DNA of 6,159 nucleotides from Deltaproteobacteria bacterium (GTDB lineage: Bacteria; UBA10199; DSSB01). The translations under genes and the position numbers were made by a program. The stretch lies in NCBI GenBank assembly GCA_021772695.1, contig JAJFLL010000141.1, positions 1-6,159 on the forward strand. Direction: 5' to 3'. Under the pieces are notes generated by a model. It searched no databases, had not been told where the DNA came from, and saw only the letters and a program-made list of their open reading frames with translations. Positions 1-4,487 of this stretch are shown in pieces (positions within the stretch are counted from its first letter, which is position 1; each line of letters starts with the position of its first letter).

Positions 1-112
1 TTCATTCTTTCAAGAAAGATTATCCCTTTTGGAGATAGGTGGAATTCTTTTAGTATTGCTTGGAGTTTATCTGGTAAATAAAAGAAATGTTTTTAAGGAA
101 ATAACATCTTAA
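1..112 (+). CDS. C-terminal fragment of a DMT/EamA-type transporter (partial)
   Basis: The first complete codon is at base 2, and the frame runs 36 residues to a TAA at 110-112; the start lies outside the window. The visible residues begin SFFQERLSLLEIGGILLV and continue through a hydrophobic segment ending GVYLVNKR, followed by a short polar tail. An acidic residue, then 'IGGILLVLLGVYLVN', then a basic residue is the usual last transmembrane helix of EamA-domain drug/metabolite transporters. Only that helix is present, so substrate and exact subfamily cannot be told. The family assignment rests on this one motif and is an inference. The downstream SHOCT gene starts 11 bases after the stop on the same strand, so the two may be co-transcribed. 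Confidence 0.6.
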   Translation, partial: SFFQERLSLLEIGGILLVLLGVYLVNKRNVFKEITS

Positions 113-123
113 AAATTTAAATC

Positions 124-369
124 ATGATGAAAGTTATGACAGAGACTCATAACGCCGCGCATTGGGGGGTAATGGTCCTTTGGACGGCAACGATCGTGAT
201 TGCCCTCATCGGCATCGTATGGTTGGGGATCAAGGAATCCCGAAAGTTCCGTGATAATAAACAATCAGCCGCGGAGATTTTAAAACGCCGTTTGGCTCAG
301 GGTGATATCGATGAAAAAGAGTATCAAAGGATATTAGAGGTGCTTTATGGACCCGGCAGAAAAGATTAA
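124..369 (+). CDS. Small one-helix membrane protein with C-terminal SHOCT domain
   Basis: The product is 81 residues. A single transmembrane helix lies at about residues 14-36 (WGVMVLWTATIVIALIGIVW), followed by a basic stretch (KESRKFRDNK) that predicts a cytoplasmic C-terminus. Residues about 48-75 match the SHOCT (short C-terminal) pattern: AEILKRRLAQGDIDEKEYQ, then a leucine-rich end. SHOCT domains are thought to mediate oligomerisation or protein contacts and occur at the ends of many small membrane proteins; no enzymatic role is known. ATG codons at 124, 127 and 136 are all possible starts. None has a strong Shine-Dalgarno (AAGGA at 95-99 is too far away), so the N-terminus is uncertain by up to four residues. 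It follows the transporter fragment by 11 bases and faces ldhA across only 14 bases. Function is unknown. Confidence 0.75.
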   Translation: MMKVMTETHNAAHWGVMVLWTATIVIALIGIVWLGIKESRKFRDNKQSAAEILKRRLAQGDIDEKEYQRILEVLYGPGRKD

Positions 370-378
370 CCGGTCGGG
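352..378. terminator. Weak candidate hairpin between convergent genes
   Basis: CCCGGC (352-357) can pair with GTCGGG (373-378), with one G-U wobble, across a 15-base loop. It spans the stop codon of the SHOCT gene and lies just before the ldhA stop codon on the other strand. It is followed by CATTTATTTA rather than a clean T-run. It is the only paired element in the 14-base convergent gap, so it may act as a poor bidirectional terminator, but the long loop makes this tentative. Confidence 0.22.
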
Positions 379-383
379 AACAT

Positions 384-1406
384 TTATTTATCACAGGGCC
401 GACATACCTCTTCGGCTCGGACTTCATTCACCAAGGGTTTCCCTTCTTCAAAGGCCCTGATATTTTCCAAGGTGGTTTCGGCGATCTTGATCATGGCCTC
501 CCGGGTCAGATAACCCTGATGGGCGGTGATCAGGACGTTGGGAAAGGTCAATAACCGAGCCAATACATCATCCTGTAACACCTGGTCGGAGAGATCCTTG
601 AAAAAAATGTTTTCTTCCTCTTCGTAGACATCGAGTCCCGCGCCTCCGATCTTTCCGCTCTTGAGTCCCTGGATAAGGGCCCGCGAATCAATTAGAGCCC
701 CCCGGCCCGTATTGATAATCATGGCCCCCGGCTTCATTTTTTGAATGGCCTTCTCATCGACTAGATGATGGGTTTCGGGAGTCAGTGGGAGATGAAGAGA
801 AACGATGTCCGAGGATGAAAAAAGGGTTTCCTGATCCACATAAGAAAAACCCTCTACCTCCGTTAAATCCACATTAGGGTTTTGATCAAAGGCGAGAACC
901 TTGCATCCCAAGCCGAGAAAATTCCGGGCCGCCACCGAGCCGATTCTTCCCGTTCCGAGCACCCCCACCGTCTTGCCGAAGAGGTCGAAACCCATCAAAC
1001 CCTCCTGGGTAAAATTGCCCTCCCGCACCCGTTGATAGGCCCGGTGGATCTTCCGGTTGAGGCTGAGGACAAGGGCAAGAGCATGCTCGGCAACGGCATG
1101 GGGGGAATAGGCCGGAACCCGGACCACCTTTAAAGCCAGTCTTTCGGCAGCCGGGAGGTCAATATTGTTGAAACCGGCGCATCGCAAGGCAATCAGACGG
1201 ATGCCGCCTTGGGCCAGGCCATGAAGAACCTCGCCGTTCAGGTGGTCGTTCACGAACACACAGATTGCCTCAAATCCATTCGCCAAGACAACGGTCTCCT
1301 CGGTTAGTCTTGGTTCCAGGAATACCAGCTCATGGCCGAACCCGTGGTTGACCAAATTCAACATCTCCCGGTCGTAACGACGCGAATCAAAAACCGCTAT
1401 CCGCAT
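384..1406 (-). CDS. ldhA: D-lactate dehydrogenase (D-2-hydroxyacid dehydrogenase family)
   Basis: This cytoplasmic enzyme reduces pyruvate to D-lactate with NADH, recycling NAD+ in fermentative or low-oxygen metabolism. The protein has 340 residues (E. coli LdhA is about 329). The Rossmann nucleotide motif GTGRIG is at 151-156, with an acidic residue at 174 (LAFDQN) that favours NAD over NADP. HLPLTPETHHLV is at about 205-216. The catalytic arginine is R235 (NTGRGALID), the catalytic glutamate E264 (GLDVYEEEE) and the acid-base histidine H296 (TAHQGYLT). The LdhA-type insert FFKDLSDQVLQDDV at 268-281 separates it from phosphoglycerate or glycerate dehydrogenases. The start is supported by GAGGAGG (complement of 1411-1417) just upstream of the ATG. 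Its 3' end faces the SHOCT gene. The secreted-protein gene lies 45 bases upstream on the same strand, so the two may share a transcript. The last nine residues, EEVCRPCDK, extend beyond the usual end and carry a CxxC pair. Another D-2-hydroxyacid substrate cannot be excluded. Confidence 0.9.
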   Translation of the reverse strand: MRIAVFDSRRYDREMLNLVNHGFGHELVFLEPRLTEETVVLANGFEAICVFVNDHLNGEVLHGLAQGGIRLIALRCAGFNNIDLPAAERLALKVVRVPAYSPHAVAEHALALVLSLNRKIHRAYQRVREGNFTQEGLMGFDLFGKTVGVLGTGRIGSVAARNFLGLGCKVLAFDQNPNVDLTEVEGFSYVDQETLFSSSDIVSLHLPLTPETHHLVDEKAIQKMKPGAMIINTGRGALIDSRALIQGLKSGKIGGAGLDVYEEEENIFFKDLSDQVLQDDVLARLLTFPNVLITAHQGYLTREAMIKIAETTLENIRAFEEGKPLVNEVRAEEVCRPCDK

Positions 1407-1451
1407 GGCCCCTCCTCAAAATCGTTTTCATGATCCACCTTCAATTATTTC

Positions 1452-1793
1452 CTATTTTACCGCCCCTAATCTCTCCTCTTGAATGGTAAGCCAATCATAG
1501 GTCTTGGCCTGCTTTAAAGACAGGAGATACAACTCATGGCAGTGCAAAACTAAATTGTGAGCATGGGGAGCGGCGCTTTTTTGGTACTCCAACCGCATTT
1601 GGTCGTGTCTTTCCGCCGCCTTTCTTTCGGCGGTCGCCTGGGCACGATAGTACTCGGCCAGACCCCGGTGGTCACCCGCGGAAATTGCTTTTTTAACGTC
1701 AAAGGGGGCATCTGCGTGCACCGTAGGAGGTTTTTGGGTCATCGGAAAAATAAGAAAAATCAGGAATAATAGCCGAAATATAGTATTTTCCAT
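1452..1793 (-). CDS. Small secreted helical protein of unknown function
   Basis: This 113-residue protein has an N-terminal signal peptide: the hydrophobic core is at about residues 5-18 (IFRLLFLIFLIFPM), with a probable cleavage after VHA at 25-27. The mature part is about 86 residues, charged, and almost entirely helix-prone. Its segment DHRGLAEYYRAQATAERKAA (41-60) is followed by ERHDQMRLEY and later HCHELYLLSLKQA (84-96). This layout recalls a group of uncharacterised periplasmic helical proteins with recurring Ala, Glu and Tyr and a central HC pair, found in environmental bacteria. That resemblance is from memory, and I know of no assigned function. The start has a good ribosome site (GGAAAGGA, complement of 1801-1808) and a plausible promoter at 1825-1853. 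The gene precedes ldhA by 45 bases. The histidines and single cysteine (C85) could bind a metal, but nothing demonstrates it. Confidence 0.72.
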   Translation of the reverse strand: MENTIFRLLFLIFLIFPMTQKPPTVHADAPFDVKKAISAGDHRGLAEYYRAQATAERKAAERHDQMRLEYQKSAAPHAHNLVLHCHELYLLSLKQAKTYDWLTIQEERLGAVK

Positions 1794-1828
1794 GGATCAT
1801 TCCTTTCCAATTATAGGGTTAATGATCC
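1794..1828. repeat. 8-bp inverted repeat over the leader of the secreted-protein gene
   Basis: GGATCATT (1794-1801) and AATGATCC (1821-1828) form a perfect inverted repeat with 19 bases between the arms. One arm abuts the start codon and the other overlaps the candidate -10 box. It could be a two-half-site operator or an RNA hairpin that hides the ribosome site. Which, if either, cannot be decided here. Confidence 0.4.
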
Positions 1829-1853
1829 TAACCAAAATATTCCAGAGGATCAA
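1825..1853 (-). promoter_or_regulatory. Candidate sigma-70 promoter for the secreted-protein gene
   Basis: Read on the minus strand, TTGATC (complement of 1848-1853) and TAGGAT (complement of 1825-1830) are separated by exactly 17 bases. Each matches four of six consensus positions. Transcription would begin near 1817, giving a leader of about 25 bases that contains the Shine-Dalgarno for the ATG at 1793. The position fits the only upstream region available for this gene and possibly for ldhA behind it. Confidence 0.4.
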
Positions 1854-2032
1854 AATTTAAAACGTAGTAGTATGGTACAGAGCTGAAGGAAAAAGGGGAA
1901 ATGGAATGATATCCTCAAATAATTTCTTATGATCCCTTCTATGCCTATTGGATTTTTTTTGGCTTGGAAAACCCCGACTTAAGAGGATTAAAATTAGTCA
2001 CTAATTTAAACCAAAAAAATAGGCAGAATGTA

Positions 2033-3130
2033 ATGAAGAAAATTTTTCCAATCTTGATTATCCTTTTTTTTGCATCGCTTTTGATTACAGGCTGCATCAA
2101 GAGGCGAGGTGTCCTTTCTTTTAAAACTGAAGGTGCAAAATGTTACAATCGCTTAACAGAGCCTTATACACCTGTGGTGGATTCTCATCTTCATTTTCGC
2201 CCCTTTGGTGGACCCGCTATTCCGTTTACTGAATTAAATGGTTATTTGAATAAATTAGGGGTTCTTTTCGTAAATGTCTACGGCATTGGCCAAACGTTAC
2301 CCATAGATTCCTTCTGTGATTATTACCTGGATTGCCCAGGCACAGCAGTTACTCCAAGTATTAAAAATGATTTTATTAATGCTGCTCATTTTTTGGAGCA
2401 AAAACCCCGTGGTGTGCATATAACACTATCGATGACCTTTGCCGATCTTGCTTTTCCGGAAAATATCATTGAGCATATACATTTATTAGATAAAGAGTAC
2501 CCAAATATGTTTAAGTGGATGGGTGAAGTGAACTTAGTTAAACAAGCCTTATTCAACAACAATCACAAAATAATTTCTAAGGAATCCATTAAACAATGGG
2601 CAGAATTTATGCTGTACCTTAAACAGCGGGGCATCCCTATTACCATTCATTCAGATTTAGGCAATAACGTAGAGCCTACAAAATACGTATATTTAATGGA
2701 AGAAGTATTGAAGCTATATCCAGAAAATAAAATCGTATGGGCACACATGGGATTATCCAAGGAATTGGAAAAGATGGATCCCGATCAACATATTCAGCTT
2801 ATGAAAAATTTTTTAGATAATAACGAAAATTTAATGCTGGATATATCTTGGCGTTTATTGCACGACGCCTACTTTAAAAAACCTGAGATTAGAAAATTAT
2901 ATACAGTTTTCTTTAACAAATATTCGACACGAATTCTTCCTGGAACGGACTTTGTTGCCGCACGAAAAAAAGGTTTTGCGACATATAAAAAAGAGCTTGA
3001 GACAACCAGTCAGATAAACAAATACTTAAACAATGATGCCTTCCAGAACATAGTTTTAGGGGAAAACTATTTTCGCTTATTAGGCTTAAATTACAAAGCC
3101 CCTCAAGTATGCAGCCAGTCTAATATTTGA
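2033..3130 (+). CDS. Amidohydrolase-2 family lipoprotein (TIM-barrel metal hydrolase)
   Basis: I choose the ATG at 2033, giving 365 residues. The frame stays open upstream to a TTG at 1964, but the ATG begins exactly at a lipoprotein signal: MKK, a hydrophobic core, and the lipobox ITGC with the lipidated cysteine at 21. An AGG at 2021-2023 is the only, weak, ribosome site. The rest reads as an amidohydrolase TIM barrel with metal-site residues in the expected order: HxH at H52/H54 (DSHLHFRPFGG), E165 (MGEVN), H206 (ITIHSD), H238 (VWAHMG) and D306 (LPGTDF). It ends with the family's GENYFRLLGL. These ligands suggest an active hydrolase or decarboxylase-like enzyme anchored in the membrane facing the periplasm; the substrate is unknown. 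The gene is clearly AT-richer than its neighbours: two 60-base lines (from 2521 and 2821) have about 30-33% GC, against 55-62% in two lines of ldhA. Transfer from an AT-rich donor is therefore likely. No operon partner is evident. Confidence 0.8.
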   Translation: MKKIFPILIILFFASLLITGCIKRRGVLSFKTEGAKCYNRLTEPYTPVVDSHLHFRPFGGPAIPFTELNGYLNKLGVLFVNVYGIGQTLPIDSFCDYYLDCPGTAVTPSIKNDFINAAHFLEQKPRGVHITLSMTFADLAFPENIIEHIHLLDKEYPNMFKWMGEVNLVKQALFNNNHKIISKESIKQWAEFMLYLKQRGIPITIHSDLGNNVEPTKYVYLMEEVLKLYPENKIVWAHMGLSKELEKMDPDQHIQLMKNFLDNNENLMLDISWRLLHDAYFKKPEIRKLYTVFFNKYSTRILPGTDFVAARKKGFATYKKELETTSQINKYLNNDAFQNIVLGENYFRLLGLNYKAPQVCSQSNI

Positions 3131-3138
3131 TTTCTCAT

Positions 3139-3167
3139 TTAGCTATCAGCGCTGATTATTTTAAAAC
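3139..3167 (+). promoter_or_regulatory. Tentative promoter with a palindrome in the spacer
   Basis: TTAGCT (3139-3144) and TAAAAC (3162-3167) are 17 bases apart and lie in the gap before the DUF6629-like gene. Both boxes are weak matches to sigma-70. The reason to list it is that the 12-bp palindrome at 3145-3156 fills most of the spacer, as an operator for a repressor might. Confidence 0.22.
3145..3156. repeat. 12-bp perfect palindrome ATCAGCGCTGAT
   Basis: ATCAGCGCTGAT is its own reverse complement and sits 14 bases after the amidohydrolase stop. It is too short and loopless to be a standard terminator. A dimeric regulator site controlling the following gene is the most natural reading, but this is unproven. 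Confidence 0.5.
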
Positions 3168-3217
3168 TGAATCCAAGAGGAAAAAACCAAGGACAAAAAG
3201 CCGCACGGCACCGGTCA

Positions 3218-3258
3218 TGAAGGCAGATGCCGAAGTTTTTCGCGGGCATAGGCCTTCA
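3218..3258 (+). promoter_or_regulatory. Long imperfect hairpin upstream of the DUF6629-like gene
   Basis: TGAAGGC (3218-3224) pairs with GCCTTCA (3252-3258). After a symmetric AG/AG internal loop, ATGCC (3227-3231) pairs with GGCAT (3245-3249). Inside the apical loop CGAA and TTCG can also pair, as an alternative using C3231. The structure ends nine bases before the Shine-Dalgarno at 3267. It could be a leader attenuator, a processing site or a decayed mobile-element end. There is no T-run after it, so a simple terminator is unlikely. Confidence 0.4.
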
Positions 3259-3266
3259 GCATCATT

Positions 3267-3275
3267 AAAGGAGGG
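3267..3275 (+). promoter_or_regulatory. Strong ribosome binding site that fixes the start at 3280
   Basis: AAAGGAGGG lies five bases (counted from GGAGG) before the ATG at 3280. The open frame continues upstream to a TTG at 3127, but that extension is basic, low-complexity and has no ribosome site. The downstream ATG also begins exactly at the conserved MCFSATASF. Confidence 0.85.
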
Positions 3276-3279
3276 ATTC

Positions 3280-3984
3280 ATGTGTTTCTCAGCAACAGCC
3301 AGTTTTATTGCGAGCGGTTCGCTTAGCGTGGCCGGTGGGTTAACCCTAAAGAATACTAAAACCAGAGCGGAGCTTCCGTTTGCCGGCATTCCGTTGTTAT
3401 TCGGAATTCAACAAGTAATTGAAGGCGTAGTCTGGCTTTCTTTCCAGTCTCCTTTGTTGAACATGGTGATGACCTATGCCTTTTCAATGTTCTCCCATGT
3501 TTTGTGGCCAATATTCGTTCCTTTTTCCATACTGCTGATCGAAAAAAATCCTTTACGAAAAAAAATATTAATGGCGTTCTTGTTGATGGGATTAATAGTC
3601 GGCCTGTATCTCCTTTATTTCATTATTAAGGAACCGGTTACCGCCCACATCGTCAATAAGAGCATCTTCTACCATTCCCCCCATTTTTATCCGCTTTTAT
3701 CGATGGGATTCTATTTATCCGCCACCTGCGTCAGTTGTTTTTTTTCGACCCATCGAATGATTAATCTTTTCGGAATTGTTTTGTTGGCTTCGTTTCTGAT
3801 TTCGGTGTGGTTCTTTAAAGCCACCTTTTTCTCGGTCTGGTGCTTTTTCGCGGCTATCCTAAGCCTATTGATTTATCTGCACTTCAAACTTAACAATAAC
3901 CAGCATCCTCATCATCAAAAAACCATCAGCACCGTTGAGCGGATGGAGTATCATCACAAAACTGGCCAAAATCATGGGTATTAA
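3280..3984 (+). CDS. DUF6629-like seven-helix membrane protein
   Basis: With the start at 3280 the protein has 234 residues. It opens MCFSATASFIASGSLSVAGG, the hallmark of an uncharacterised integral-membrane family that I associate with DUF6629. A second conserved stretch follows: LPFAGIPLLFGIQQVIEGVVW at 32-52, with E48 and W52. About seven transmembrane helices can be drawn: roughly 8-24, 32-54, 62-88, 95-116, 135-154, 159-178 and 182-202. No catalytic motif is visible and the function is unknown. Residues after about 203 form a polar, histidine-rich tail (HPHHQK, YHHK, NHGY) that seems foreign to the family and lies over the possible minus-strand gene at 3865-4095. The tail may have arisen by loss of an earlier stop. 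The gene is separated from the amidohydrolase by 149 bases with its own signals, so it is probably transcribed independently. Confidence 0.75.
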   Translation: MCFSATASFIASGSLSVAGGLTLKNTKTRAELPFAGIPLLFGIQQVIEGVVWLSFQSPLLNMVMTYAFSMFSHVLWPIFVPFSILLIEKNPLRKKILMAFLLMGLIVGLYLLYFIIKEPVTAHIVNKSIFYHSPHFYPLLSMGFYLSATCVSCFFSTHRMINLFGIVLLASFLISVWFFKATFFSVWCFFAAILSLLIYLHFKLNNNQHPHHQKTISTVERMEYHHKTGQNHGY

Positions 3985-4095
3985 AACCAGCAATATCTTT
4001 CTGTGATGCGGTTGCTCGCACGAATCGCCCTTGGTGGCTCCCTTCCGTACTACCACCCGCCTGTAAGGCTTTATTTTCCGCAGGTAAAACACCAT
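3865..4095 (-). CDS. Possible small membrane peptide at the end of the metal operon
   Basis: This frame encodes 76 residues. Its ATG comes only three bases after the stop of the YHS-like lipoprotein gene, the spacing expected of translationally coupled operon genes. The N-terminus is basic (MVFYLRKIKPYRRVVVRKGA). It is followed by a CEQPHH stretch at 26-31 that could bind metal and a hydrophobic helix at about 33-50 (KILLVLIPMILASFVMIL). A second, shorter hydrophobic segment lies at 59-70. Small His/Cys-plus-helix peptides of this kind do occur in copper-resistance clusters, but I do not recognise the family. Against it: no strong ribosome site (only AAGAG), and 120 bases overlap the 3' end of the convergent DUF6629-like gene. 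The complement of a polar tail tends to look hydrophobic by chance. It is a real gene only if homologs exist. Confidence 0.38.
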   Translation of the reverse strand: MVFYLRKIKPYRRVVVRKGATKGDSCEQPHHRKILLVLIPMILASFVMILHPLNGADGFLMMRMLVIVKFEVQINQ

Positions 4096-4098
4096 CTC

Positions 4099-4473
4099 TT
4101 AGATAAGTCCGTGAAATCTTAATATGCCGTCCGGGTCTTTTTTAAATTTTTCGGGAAACATATTTTGGCACATTCCGCAACAATAGTTGAACTCGAATGT
4201 TTTGCCTTGATATCGCGGGTTACTCCCCTCGTAGGCAACCTGTCCTGTGAAGGTTCCCAAAGTTTCTTCGGCCATTAAGCCTCGAGATACGGCGCAAAGT
4301 TTGTTGTTAACCTTAATGAGGTTGCCTTCAACAGTGGGAATAGCTTTTTCCCCAACCAGAACTTTAGGTGATTGGGAATTAAGCTTTACCTCCGTTTTTT
4401 TTGGTTGGGGCGGCTCAGAACATGAAACAAGGGCGACCGAGATAAATAAAAGATATATTAGGGAAGTTTTCAT
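4099..4473 (-). CDS. YHS-like metal-binding lipoprotein
   Basis: The product is 124 residues with a short lipoprotein signal: the core is YLLFISVALVSC and the lipobox LVSC has its cysteine at 18. A proline- and lysine-rich linker follows, to about residue 35. The rest resembles a YHS/TRASH metal-binding fold: a first cysteine at C60 (NNKLCAVS), a central YQGKTFEF at 88-95, the cluster CCGMC with C98, C99 and C102, then FPEKFKKDPDGIL, which matches the usual 'F...NP..y' ending. Such domains bind copper or other soft metals, and here the domain would face the periplasm. The start is supported by GGAGG (complement of 4479-4483) five bases before the ATG. The stop of the multicopper oxidase lies only 14 bases upstream, so the two are almost certainly co-transcribed. 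A role as a periplasmic metal sponge or chaperone for the oxidase or the efflux channel is inferred. Its family boundaries need a profile search. Confidence 0.75.
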   Translation of the reverse strand: MKTSLIYLLFISVALVSCSEPPQPKKTEVKLNSQSPKVLVGEKAIPTVEGNLIKVNNKLCAVSRGLMAEETLGTFTGQVAYEGSNPRYQGKTFEFNYCCGMCQNMFPEKFKKDPDGILRFHGLI

Positions 4474-4487
4474 AATTTCCTCCGGTT

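Noticed and set aside
882..1133. Plus-strand frame inside ldhA
   Set aside because: It is antisense to the NAD-binding region of a well-supported enzyme, and its product shows no domain or signal.
1964..1994. TTGGAA and TAAAAT as a promoter for the amidohydrolase
   Set aside because: The spacing is 19 bases in a very AT-rich region where such matches are expected by chance.
1964..2032. Upstream TTG extension of the amidohydrolase
   Set aside because: It would place 23 polar residues before an obvious lipoprotein signal peptide and has no ribosome site.
3127..3279. Upstream TTG extension of the DUF6629-like protein
   Set aside because: The extension is basic and low in complexity. The strong Shine-Dalgarno and the conserved MCFSATASF opening place the start at 3280.
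3156..3389. Minus-strand frame across the intergenic gap and the start of the DUF6629-like gene
   Set aside because: It runs through a hairpin and a ribosome site belonging to the plus-strand gene, and its product matches nothing I recognise.
4059..4077. GCCT-GTA-AGGC followed by TTTATTTT as a terminator for the DUF6629-like gene
   Set aside because: The stem is only 4 bp with a 3-base loop. It is too weak to call, although no better terminator is visible there.
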